A stretch of DNA of 32,761 bases, from positions 1 through 32,761 of IMG/VR virus record IMGVR_UViG_3300007735_000623. One strand, 5' to 3'. The DNA is from a virus. The notes beneath the pieces are model-generated. The model was not told the origin of the DNA. It ran no database searches and saw only the letters and a list, made by a program, of their open reading frames with translations. Shown here piece by piece: positions 22,237-27,524 of the stretch; positions within the stretch are counted from its first letter, which is position 1, and each line of letters opens with the position of its first letter. The position numbers and the translations under genes are program-made.

Positions 22237-22311
22237 AAGCCCTAGGAGAGACTCTCACCGTTTCAGGTGTTGGCGGACTAGTGGGTACTAGCAGAGTCTC
22301 TTCTAAGGCTT
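22237..22311 (-). ncRNA. Three-way-junction structured RNA with terminator-like end, ahead of the replication operon
   Basis: On the minus strand the two arms (22293-22311 and 22237-22255) form a 19-position stem, 17 Watson-Crick pairs plus one G-T and one mismatch. It encloses two smaller hairpins: CTAGT/ACTAG with ACCC loop (22278-22291) and CACC/GGTG (22256-22269). The 3' arm runs straight into seven T (22232-22238), so the structure ends like an intrinsic terminator. It begins 30 nt after the zinc-ribbon ORF stop and ends only about 14 nt before ATG 22218. The architecture recalls the c4 antisense RNA of P1/P7-type phages; that likeness is from memory and needs a covariance search. Confidence 0.6.
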
Positions 22312-22340
22312 ACCCAAACACGCCGCCAAGCGTGAGCAAA

Positions 22341-22514
22341 TCATACCTTTATGTTTCTAATGATGCAAGTCCTACAGACCTCGCTATCCTTAAATTGCCC
22401 TATTGATCTTGTTTTTTTGCAAACAGGGCATAGACGGGTACTAAAGTTAAAGATCGTTCCCGTTCCAAGTGTGCCGGACTTTCGACGTAAGTGTTTTAAA
22501 TTTTCGGTTTCCAA
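22341..22514 (-). CDS. 57-residue zinc-ribbon protein (TTG start)
   Basis: This frame starts at TTG 22514, preceded by GAGG with 8-nt spacing. The product begins METENLKHLRRKSGTLG and has a zinc ribbon LCPVCKKTRSIGQF ... EVCRTCIIR: CxxC, about 14 residues, CxxC, with the Phe usual in small phage zinc-finger proteins. It ends in TGA at 22341-22343. The gene lies in the leader of the replication operon and overlaps the upstream 51-residue ORF by 68 nt in another frame. No ATG is available. It could be a regulator acting on the RNA or the promoter next to it; function is unknown. Confidence 0.55.
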   Translation of the reverse strand: METENLKHLRRKSGTLGTGTIFNFSTRLCPVCKKTRSIGQFKDSEVCRTCIIRNIKV

Positions 22515-22602
22515 TAGGTTGACCTCGTGGGCTTTCTTTAGGTAAAAATCTTTGCACTTCTTCCTTTTGTTGCTTTTTTGGTAATTCTTTTTTCTTCTTC
22601 AT
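22447..22602 (-). CDS. 51-residue basic small ORF at the head of the replication operon
   Basis: ATG 22602 opens a frame ending in TAA at 22447. The product is very basic, MKKKKELPKKQQKEEVQRFL followed by PKESPRGQPIGNRKFKTLT and a WNGNDL end. The ribosome site is weak. It overlaps the zinc-ribbon frame by 68 nt. It would be the first gene on the minus-strand transcript from the divergent control region. Evidence is composition and position only, so it may be noncoding leader. No family is recognised. Confidence 0.4.
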   Translation of the reverse strand: MKKKKELPKKQQKEEVQRFLPKESPRGQPIGNRKFKTLTSKVRHTWNGNDL

Positions 22603-22629
22603 AATTGTGCCAGAGTTACGATGTTTCGT

Positions 22630-22668
22630 AATAGAATGTTTCTATTGAGATACAGTTCTCTATAGAAA
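22630..22668. promoter_or_regulatory. Dyad operator cluster in the divergent control region
   Basis: Three copies of a half-site related to TTTCTATT/AATAGAA occur within 39 bp: AATAGAA (22630-22636), TTTCTATT (22639-22646) and ATAGAAA (22662-22668). The last two form an imperfect palindrome with inner GAGA/TCTC arms. They lie between the minus- and plus-strand operons, 28 bp from the minus ATG 22602 and 67 bp from the plus gene at 22735. A repressor such as the HTH protein at 24900 could bind here; that is inference. Promoter hexamers could not be assigned with confidence. Confidence 0.45.
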
Positions 22669-22734
22669 TGTTTTTATTTAGCAATATGTCGTATTCATGT
22701 ACTGTGTCGGAACTGCAGTTTACTAGGAGATTAG

Positions 22735-23076
22735 ATGATGTTTAACGATAAGCAAGAACTTGAGCAATTCCTAATCGGTACTTTACAAGATGCGTACCCA
22801 AGCGAATTAACCGCTATGTACAAAGATACATTAAGCCAGTCACGCGAGGAAAGATTAGAGTCAGAGTTGTGCCTGCTATTAGAGACTTGCGCTGTATTTG
22901 AGTCCGATGCAGCTAAACTACAAGCTGCGATTCGGCGACATATGGTAGGCATCGTCAATCGCTTAGTCAAAGATTCAGACCTGCCAGATTACGTCGAGAC
23001 TAAAGCAGATCGTGACATGGATCATGGCTGCTGGCTGTATCAAGAACGCAAAGATCGTGAGGCAGAAGGGCGATGA
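22735..23076 (+). CDS. Early operon protein of unknown function, helical
   Basis: First gene of the plus-strand operon. It is preceded by a good ribosome site AGGAGA and begins MMFNDKQELEQFLIGTLQDA; ATG 22735 or 22738 are both possible. The 113-residue product is acidic to neutral and helical (REERLESELCLLLETCAVFES ... LQAAIRRHMVGIVNRLVKDS) with a polar C-terminus (ERKDREAEG). No family is recognised. Its stop overlaps the next ATG. Its place as the earliest gene after the divergent control region suggests host takeover or regulation, an inference from order. Confidence 0.7.
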   Translation: MMFNDKQELEQFLIGTLQDAYPSELTAMYKDTLSQSREERLESELCLLLETCAVFESDAAKLQAAIRRHMVGIVNRLVKDSDLPDYVETKADRDMDHGCWLYQERKDREAEGR

Positions 23077-23279
23077 ATCCTAAACACGCAGAGATCGACA
23101 ACTGGCAACTAGCAGAAGTGATCTATACATTGCGATTACTGATAGACAGGCTAGAACGTAGAGATTGCTCTGATAAGGATAAACAGATAGTCTTTATGGC
23201 TTACAGAGCATTACAGCATACACCGCCAGTAGTACAAGAGATAGTCAATCAACTAGAACAGGGGAACGAAGATGAATAA
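23073..23279 (+). CDS. Small early protein of unknown function
   Basis: The 68-residue protein (MNPKHAEIDNWQLAEVIYTL ...) is helical and charged, with LRLLIDRLERRDCSDKDKQIVFMA and a glutamate-rich end (VNQLEQGNEDE). ATG 23073 overlaps the upstream TGA, so translation is coupled. One Cys only. No membrane segment. No family is recognised. It lies in the early operon between two unknown genes and likely has a regulatory or host-inhibiting role, though this is unproven. Confidence 0.65.
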   Translation: MNPKHAEIDNWQLAEVIYTLRLLIDRLERRDCSDKDKQIVFMAYRALQHTPPVVQEIVNQLEQGNEDE

Positions 23280-23385
23280 ATTATTTAGAGCAGATGATAA
23301 GTTAGCAGACTTTATTGACCGTCATGCAGGCTTGGTAATAGCCGCATTATTGTTAGTAGCGTTGCTAATGGACAGCTTTCTATGA
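23272..23385 (+). CDS. 37-residue single-pass membrane protein
   Basis: ATG 23272 lies 8 nt inside the end of the upstream gene and has GGGGAA as ribosome site. The product starts MNKLFRADDKLADFIDRHAG and ends in one hydrophobic helix (LVIAALLLVALLM). Its TGA overlaps the next ATG at 23382 (ATGA). With an N-terminal polar part followed by a membrane segment it probably inserts into the inner membrane. Such short proteins in early operons can alter host membranes or partner proteins; function is unknown. Confidence 0.65.
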   Translation: MNKLFRADDKLADFIDRHAGLVIAALLLVALLMDSFL

Positions 23386-23564
23386 AAAGAACCTTCCCAT
23401 GTATCCTAGACCAAGAATTCAAATATGTACCGTCTAGCAAAACAAATATTCGTCGCACTTTTGACCGCATTAGAAAGGAGCAAAGAGAAGCTACAAAGAT
23501 ACAGACTACTACGCAAACACAATCACACAATATTATCTTCAATAAAAAATTCGCTAAGGGATAA
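23382..23564 (+). CDS. Small basic early protein
   Basis: The 60-residue product (MKRTFPCILDQEFKYVPSSK ...) is very basic with TNIRRTFDRIRKEQREA and a Thr/Gln-rich segment. The middle reads as a short helix. ATG 23382 overlaps the stop of the membrane protein (ATGA). It lies 4 nt before the ERF gene. It could bind nucleic acid; no family is recognised. The stretch QTTTQTQS near the C-terminus looks unstructured. Confidence 0.6.
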   Translation: MKRTFPCILDQEFKYVPSSKTNIRRTFDRIRKEQREATKIQTTTQTQSHNIIFNKKFAKG

Positions 23565-23568
23565 ATAA

Positions 23569-24201
23569 ATGGATAACCAATTAGATAAGCAGGTTTACGA
23601 AAAATTGCAACGAGCTAGAGTAGAGTTGCAAGGCGTAAAACTAGAGAAGTCCGGTCATAACAAGTTCGCTGGATATAAATACTTTGAACTTGCAGACTTC
23701 CTGCCTACGGTGAACAAGATTTTCTTTGATGTTGGCTTATCGCATACGTTAGAGTTTACGGATACGCTGGCAACTATGTTGATTGTTGATACTGAATTAG
23801 GTGGAAGTTGTAAGTTCACTTGCCCTATGGCTACAGCAGAACTTAAAGGTTGTCATCCAGTACAGAACCTCGGAGCTTCAATCACCTACATTACTCGTTA
23901 TCTGCTGGTCATGGCTTTAGCTATCTGTGAACACGATGCTTTAGACGCTACAACAGGCAAGGATGAGCCTAAATCTGCAAAGCCAATCACTAAGGATGTA
24001 TTTGATTCACTGGATCAGCAGTCTCAGGATGAGATTAAGAGTTATGCAGCAGACATCATTATGATGCTACACAAAGATCAAGTAGGTGACGCTGTGGAGT
24101 ACATCAATTCTCTGGAACTAGATGCAGATTGGAAGGCTGCACTCTGGAGCCAGTTGGATAGCAAGCAACGATCAGCAATCAAGAAATTCGCACAAGGATA
24201 A
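23569..24201 (+). CDS. erf: ERF-family single-strand annealing protein
   Basis: The 210-residue recombinase begins with VYEKLQRARVELQGVKL and has KSGHNKFAGYKYFELADFLP, the signature block of the ERF superfamily (PF04404). The continuing VNKIFFDVGLSHTLEF, then CHPVQNLGASITYITRYLLVMAL, match the conserved core ending in a Tyr/Arg strand. ERF proteins anneal complementary single strands for phage recombination and can circularise DNA. Residues 140-210 form a variable helical tail. It is followed by an SSB-like protein, its usual partner. Confidence 0.9.
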   Translation: MDNQLDKQVYEKLQRARVELQGVKLEKSGHNKFAGYKYFELADFLPTVNKIFFDVGLSHTLEFTDTLATMLIVDTELGGSCKFTCPMATAELKGCHPVQNLGASITYITRYLLVMALAICEHDALDATTGKDEPKSAKPITKDVFDSLDQQSQDEIKSYAADIIMMLHKDQVGDAVEYINSLELDADWKAALWSQLDSKQRSAIKKFAQG

Positions 24202-24203
24202 TC

Positions 24204-24461
24204 ATGAAGAAAAAATACGATGAAGATAACTCAGGCACACTAGGTAAAAACACTAGACAGCGACCTGATAAAAAAGACCCTGAATACTCAGGTGAAGTTA
24301 AAGTCGATGGAACAGAATACTGGCTATCTGCTTGGATTAAAACGAATGGTGAAACAGGTGAAAAGTTCTTCAGCCTAGCGTTTAGACCCAAAGGCGAAAA
24401 GAAACCTGTAGAAGCAAAGCAAGAATTTAAGGACGATGACCTTGGCGATGTGCCATTTTAG
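24204..24461 (+). CDS. SSB-like protein with acidic C-terminal tip
   Basis: This 85-residue protein has NSGTLGKNTRQRPDKKDPEYS then VDGTEYWLSAWIKTN and a FFSLAFRPK strand, a pattern of phage proteins related to DUF736 with an OB-like fold. The C-terminus ends in DDDLGDVPF, matching the acidic tip (DDDxxF) by which bacterial SSB proteins recruit partners. It is far shorter than cellular SSB (about 175 residues) and lacks a long linker. ATG 24204 follows the ERF stop after 2 nt. It probably coats single-stranded DNA for ERF. Confidence 0.75.
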   Translation: MKKKYDEDNSGTLGKNTRQRPDKKDPEYSGEVKVDGTEYWLSAWIKTNGETGEKFFSLAFRPKGEKKPVEAKQEFKDDDLGDVPF

Positions 24462-24469
24462 GAGACACT

Positions 24470-24697
24470 ATGTTTACAGAACAACAGCAAAAGCAACTTA
24501 AGGACACCGTTAGACCTAAGATTGGCGAGGAGTATCAGTCAACAGAAAATAATGCCCTTAGCGTGGTTATTGAGAAACTGCGGTTTGAATCACCTGAGAA
24601 GTTCTTGACTGATTACTCAATGGAGAAACGAGTATTTTTCCATCAGCCTAGACAGGTAATCCCAATGGCAGGATATAAGGTTAAATTAAGAGCATAA
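24470..24697 (+). CDS. Small early protein of unknown function
   Basis: The 75-residue product (MFTEQQQKQLKDTVRPKIGE ...) is charged and helical with a C-terminal hydrophobic-polar strand pattern (YKVKLRA). A ribosome site GGAG lies 8 nt before ATG 24470. No Cys, membrane or signal features. It is the last gene before the structured leader, so it may share the recombination operon. No family is recognised. Confidence 0.65.
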   Translation: MFTEQQQKQLKDTVRPKIGEEYQSTENNALSVVIEKLRFESPEKFLTDYSMEKRVFFHQPRQVIPMAGYKVKLRA

Positions 24698-24702
24698 ATC
24701 AT

Positions 24703-24880
24703 GGGGGAAATCTGCACTTGCTTAACAACTGTATTGAGTTAAGGATAAATCCTGTGCAGTTAGTACCCCACCATCCACGCCTAGCTGGTAGTGGCGCGTA
24801 ACTCCAGCAGCATACGCAAGAGTCTCCTCAGGTTCGCTCCTTATGCCTTGTGAGTATGCGGACAGCCCGGAAAGACGGGC
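24703..24880 (+). ncRNA. Structured leader upstream of the HTH gene (candidate ncRNA)
   Basis: The 202-nt space between 24697 and 24900 is packed with stems. Domain 1 (24703-24769) nests GGGG/CCCC, CTGCAC/GTGCAG and CTTAAC/GTTAAG (16 pairs). Domain 2 pairs CGCC with GGCG (about 24780-24795). Domain 3 pairs GCATAC and CAAG with CTTG and GTATGC (24810-24859). Domain 4 is GCCCG-GAAAGA-CGGGC (24865-24880). An alternative pairing of TTATGCC (24841-24847) with GGCATAA (24878-24884) competes with domain 4. No credible minus or plus gene fills it. It may be a 5' leader, an antisense target or an origin. Confidence 0.5.
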
Positions 24881-24899
24881 ATAACCTAACGAGGAACCA

Positions 24900-25091
24900 A
24901 TGAAACTATTAGACTTTTTGAAAGAGAAATTCCACATTAAGAATGACCGACAACTAGCGATTATGCTAGGTTGCCAGCAACCTAAACTTAGCAAGATTAG
25001 AAATGGTCATTCATCGGTAACCGCTGACTTCATCCTGAAAGTGCATGAGACTTTCGACATTCCCATCAAAGAAATTAAGGCTTTGTTATGA
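24900..25091 (+). CDS. Cro-size helix-turn-helix regulator (XRE-like)
   Basis: This 63-residue protein has an HTH: helix 2 in RQLAIMLGC, turn, helix 3 in QPKLSKIRNGHSS, flanked by N-terminal LLDFLKEKFHIKN and C-terminal ILKVHETFDIPIKEIKALL. It is the size of Cro-like repressors. No dimerisation domain beyond the HTH is seen. It is likely to bind an operator in the divergent control region or upstream of itself. The ribosome site GAGGAA lies 4 nt before ATG 24900. Its stop overlaps the MazG-like start (ATGA). Confidence 0.8.
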   Translation: MKLLDFLKEKFHIKNDRQLAIMLGCQQPKLSKIRNGHSSVTADFILKVHETFDIPIKEIKALL

Positions 25092-25393
25092 GCTACGAAC
25101 AAACTGAGTTACAGGTAGTAATGTGGGGTGAAAAGCGAGGCATTATCCAGAACTCAGATAGCAAAACTCAGTTACTCAAAGCCTTTAGCGAAATGGGGGA
25201 ACTAGCGGATGCAATTACCAAACGAGATCGTGCAGCAATTATTGATGGACTTGGCGACGTTCTTGTTTGCCTCACTATGGTGGCTGCTATTGAGGATGTC
25301 GATCTAAAGTCCTGTTTTGCATCAGCCTACGAGGAAATTAAGCACCGCAAAGGTTATCTCAATAAAGAAGGCGTTTTCGTAAAGGAAGTGTAA
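25088..25393 (+). CDS. mazG: MazG-like nucleotide pyrophosphohydrolase
   Basis: The 101-residue protein has the all-alpha NTP-PPase pattern: AFSEMGELADAI (the E-x-x-E pair) then IIDGLGDVLVCLTMVAAI with the second acidic pair around Asp in DGLGD. It ends in AYEEIKHRKGYL, typical of phage MazG-like proteins. MazG hydrolyses nucleoside triphosphates; in phages it may clean up nucleotides or lower alarmone levels. It is shorter than cellular MazG. Coupled to the HTH gene by ATGA. Its stop TAA overlaps the next ATG (TAATG). Confidence 0.75.
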   Translation: MSYEQTELQVVMWGEKRGIIQNSDSKTQLLKAFSEMGELADAITKRDRAAIIDGLGDVLVCLTMVAAIEDVDLKSCFASAYEEIKHRKGYLNKEGVFVKEV

Positions 25394-25608
25394 TGGGCAG
25401 ACCTAGAAAGAATCCTGATGACCCTAAATGGAATATAAACGAGTCACCAGAGCAAGAAAGCACCATTTATGATTGGCGTATCTTCTTTGCAGCGGCTCTT
25501 GGAGGCTTAATCGCTAGAGGAGGTGGGCTATCCTACGACCAAATGATAGCCACAGCCTCTCAGATAGCTACAGACGCTCAGACTGCTATCAGTTCACCAC
25601 GGAAGTAA
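25393..25608 (+). CDS. Small protein at the end of the early operon
   Basis: The 71-residue product starts MGRPRKNPDDPKWNINESPE and has a mixed segment YDWRIFFAAALGGLIARGGG that resembles a membrane-proximal helix, then LSYDQMIATASQIATDAQTA. The basic GRPRK opening recalls AT-hook-like tails. No family is recognised. ATG 25393 forms TAATG with the upstream stop. The last 31 nt overlap, tail to tail, the end of the metallophosphoesterase gene on the other strand. Confidence 0.6.
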   Translation: MGRPRKNPDDPKWNINESPEQESTIYDWRIFFAAALGGLIARGGGLSYDQMIATASQIATDAQTAISSPRK

Positions 25609-26534
25609 ACATGACCCTCGTCCACCACCTGACATAGTTCAGGTGGCATCAGGACACCATCAATAAAGTTCAGCACCGCAAACCCTGACCGCCAGTTTTT
25701 AGGGTTATCTTCTGCGTATTCAAACTGACACCCATCAATGTCCGCTAGAGTGCCTGTATCTACACCGTATCTAGTGCCGTTGTAGTCAGTCCAAGGCGTG
25801 ACTTTAAGACTGTGCAGGTGTCCAGTAACGATAGAAACGCCAGACTTCATCGTATTGTTATAGACCGCATGAACGCCGTTGTGCCAGCGATGCTTAATCA
25901 TCGTATGGTCGTTAATCATCAGGCTAGTTGAGAACTTCCAACGTGGGAAATGGTCTTTTAAGTCCATCCCATGAATACCCTGCCAAGTATCGCCTACCTG
26001 ATTGACCAGACGCGAGTTAAACCGCATATCATGGTTGCCGTAGTTCCAATGTAGGACAGACCCTTTAGCAGCTTTCTCAATCTCTCCTAGACGCTCCTGA
26101 CAGGCTTCTAGCTCCTGTTTTACGCTAGGCGTAGAACCCCAAGTAATCTTAGGGTGTCTGGAGATACTAGCTCCGTCAAAAACATCCCCATTCATAACGA
26201 CCATCTTAGGATTAACCTTGTGGATGATGTTTACAAATGCGCGATGTGCTGTAGTAATAATCTCAGGGAAATAGTGACAGTCTGAAGCGACTAAAACATA
26301 CCCATTTTGTAACTCTGCTGTTACCCTGACATTATTTTCTGGATATTTAACATTGAAATCTGGAGAACGTGGGTCAGAAGATGGCAGGATAATGTTGTAT
26401 TTGTTTTCTAGGTTCCTGCGCCTTGCGTAAACATTTCTTTCGTTAAGACCTAATTCCTTGGCAACAGCAGCGTTACTACGCAATCGATCCCACGTTCGGA
26501 TAAATTCCTCATCCGAATATTTAGACTTTGACAT
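25578..26534 (-). CDS. Metallophosphoesterase with N-terminal helix-turn-helix
   Basis: The 318-residue protein joins an N-terminal DNA-binding-like region (about 1-45; RLRSNAAVAKELGLNERNVY) to a calcineurin-type phosphoesterase. Metal ligands are D85 and H87 in ASDCHYF, D117 in NGDVFD, N167-H168-D169 in YGNHDM, and G238-H239-x-H241 in TGHLHS, the full family set. Substrate is unknown; such phage enzymes may act on nucleic acid ends or 2',3'-cyclic phosphates. It closes the minus-strand lysis region and converges on the early operon. Confidence 0.85.
   Translation of the reverse strand: MSKSKYSDEEFIRTWDRLRSNAAVAKELGLNERNVYARRRNLENKYNIILPSSDPRSPDFNVKYPENNVRVTAELQNGYVLVASDCHYFPEIITTAHRAFVNIIHKVNPKMVVMNGDVFDGASISRHPKITWGSTPSVKQELEACQERLGEIEKAAKGSVLHWNYGNHDMRFNSRLVNQVGDTWQGIHGMDLKDHFPRWKFSTSLMINDHTMIKHRWHNGVHAVYNNTMKSGVSIVTGHLHSLKVTPWTDYNGTRYGVDTGTLADIDGCQFEYAEDNPKNWRSGFAVLNFIDGVLMPPELCQVVDEGHVYFRGELIAV
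25625..25646. other. Perfect 8-bp hairpin in the convergent region (candidate plus-strand transcript end)
   Basis: CCACCTGA and TCAGGTGG, separated by six bases, form a perfect stem 17 nt past the plus-strand stop at 25608. It lies inside the phosphoesterase coding sequence on the other strand. No T-run follows on either strand, so it is not a standard intrinsic terminator. It may help end or stabilise the early transcript; this is inference. Confidence 0.4.
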
Positions 26535-26542
26535 ACCAACTC

Positions 26543-26743
26543 CTAATTGGTTACACGCTTAAATTCCCCGCACCATTGATCTTTGCCAACGATTGCAAAA
26601 GAAAAGCTCATACCACCATCAGGCTCTATCATCACAGTAGGTGGCAGCCTGTGACACTCCCCAAACTCCTCTTTTTTGCTTGCCTCTAGGAAAACACAAG
26701 TTTCACATCGAGGCATCCAATCTTCTTCTTTTTTCTTCTTCAA
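26543..26743 (-). CDS. Small Cys-rich protein (four-Cys, metal-binding type)
   Basis: The 66-residue protein has CETCVFLEA (CxxC), then FGECHRLPP and a final QWCGEFKR, giving a C-x2-C ... C ... C set that fits a small zinc or iron-sulfur site. I recognise the CxxCxFL ... GECHRxPP ... WCGEF pattern as a common small protein of phages and Proteobacteria, of unknown function. The Lys-rich start (MKKKKEED) overlaps the upstream stop (ATGA). It ends in TAG, 8 nt before the metallophosphoesterase start. Confidence 0.75.
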   Translation of the reverse strand: MKKKKEEDWMPRCETCVFLEASKKEEFGECHRLPPTVMIEPDGGMSFSFAIVGKDQWCGEFKRVTN

Positions 26744-27048
26744 GGCTGATTATTCCCGACTTCAGGTTCCTTCGATAAGTATTCAAAAGACTTGATAGAC
26801 CAGAATCCTGTCTGCCCATCCTCGAATACGACCATTACACGCTCATTTTGCAACATCCAGCAGAATCGAACCACTGTCTTGCTATCAGCACCAAATGCGT
26901 AACCGTCACGCATATCCTTAGATTTACAATACTGGTCACGGTTAGCTATGACTGTCCAACCACCCGCATTGTTTTGAAAGCCAGCAGCTTCTGGATACTC
27001 ATCAGCAATGGCAATTAACGGCAACATTAACGCTACGAGGAATTTCAT
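26740..27048 (-). CDS. Exported small protein with signal peptide, after the spanin gene
   Basis: Start ATG 27048 is chosen because it gives MKFLVALMLPLIAIADEYPE, a signal peptide with cleavage likely after AIA, and has the strong ribosome site GGAGG. A longer frame to 27117 overlaps Rz and has no support. The mature part of about 85 residues has two Cys (QYCKSK; RFCWML) that could bridge, and Trp-rich strands (GGWTVIANRDQY; GFWSIKSFEYL). It may act in the periplasm, for example in superinfection exclusion or lysis; function is unknown. ATGA links it to Rz. Confidence 0.75.
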   Translation of the reverse strand: MKFLVALMLPLIAIADEYPEAAGFQNNAGGWTVIANRDQYCKSKDMRDGYAFGADSKTVVRFCWMLQNERVMVVFEDGQTGFWSIKSFEYLSKEPEVGNNQP

Positions 27049-27524
27049 GGAACCTCCTTGTTGTATTGCCGAATAATGGCCTGTAAAGCCTCTAACCGTC
27101 GTATAGAGTCTCGGCATGACTCGTAATTCTCTACTACGGTTTCGGTAAGGTCTTTAGCGGTAACGGAGGCTGCATTAGCTCCGGTGGTACTGGTATCCGG
27201 CATGGTTGCTGTTGCAGCAGAGTCGATGAGCATCCCGACAGTAGGATCAATAGGGCAAGTATTCTGTACACGATCAACCTCTTTGAGAATTGTCCGATAA
27301 ATGACCCGATCTTTCCGGCTTTCTGTGGCTACACTCTCCGCTACAGAATCGGCAACTACCTGCTGCCTCTTGGCAAACTCTACCGCAGCTATGACACTTT
27401 GCGCCTTCTGTGCATCCCATTCTCGTTGAACAGTCTGCTTGCCCATCACGTAACATTTCCATCCTGCACCCGCTAGAAACAACGTTATAACCGCAGCAAT
27501 CGCAACCCTTATTTGCCAAGACAT
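27045..27524 (-). CDS. Rz: Rz-like inner-membrane spanin
   Basis: The 159-residue protein has one N-terminal membrane helix (residues 5-22: IRVAIAAVITLFLAGAGW), then a long periplasmic region with alternating charged helices (KQTVQREWDAQKAQ, AKRQQVVADSVAES) ending in a helix with CRDSIRRLEALQAII. This is the i-spanin layout that joins Rz1 across the periplasm to fuse membranes at lysis. A second frame within it encodes Rz1 (27134-27271). It starts 15 nt inside the endolysin gene end and its stop overlaps the next ATG. Confidence 0.85.
   Translation of the reverse strand: MSWQIRVAIAAVITLFLAGAGWKCYVMGKQTVQREWDAQKAQSVIAAVEFAKRQQVVADSVAESVATESRKDRVIYRTILKEVDRVQNTCPIDPTVGMLIDSAATATMPDTSTTGANAASVTAKDLTETVVENYESCRDSIRRLEALQAIIRQYNKEVP
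27134..27271 (-). CDS. Rz1: Rz1 outer-membrane lipoprotein, embedded in Rz in another frame
   Basis: This 45-residue frame starts at GTG 27271 with an AGAGG ribosome site 6 nt ahead and lies wholly inside Rz in a shifted frame. The product opens with a hydrophobic signal YRILALLILL, then the lipobox LSGC with the modified Cys at position 14. The mature part is Pro-rich (CRIPVPPELMQPPLPLK), as in lambda Rz1. The TAG stop is at 27134. Overlapping Rz/Rz1 is the classical layout in Gram-negative phages. It has not the length of a chance ORF with these features, so I regard it as real. Confidence 0.85.
   Translation of the reverse strand: MYRILALLILLSGCSSTLLQQQPCRIPVPPELMQPPLPLKTLPKP

Noticed and set aside
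22351-22545. 64-residue plus-strand ORF in the divergent region
   Set aside because: It is antisense to the zinc-ribbon frame, shows no protein-like pattern and has no ribosome site.
22603-22734. Exact promoter hexamers for the two divergent operons
   Set aside because: Several weak candidates exist (for example TTGCTA with TATAGA on the minus strand, spacing 14), but none has both good hexamers and 16-18 bp spacing, so none is called.
24821-24850. tRNA-like TΨC stretch (GGTTCG) in the leader
   Set aside because: No acceptor stem, anticodon arm or matching spacing could be built around it. No suppressor tRNA was found in the window.
24722-24994. 90-residue minus-strand ORF over the structured leader
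   Set aside because: It runs antisense into the HTH gene, has no recognisable features and no ribosome site; the RNA stems explain the sequence better.
27274-27519. Cys-rich 81-residue minus-strand ORF overlapping Rz
   Set aside because: It is out of frame within Rz, has no lipobox or good ribosome site, and its many Cys arise from the other frame's codons. The true second gene in Rz is the Rz1 frame at 27134-27271.
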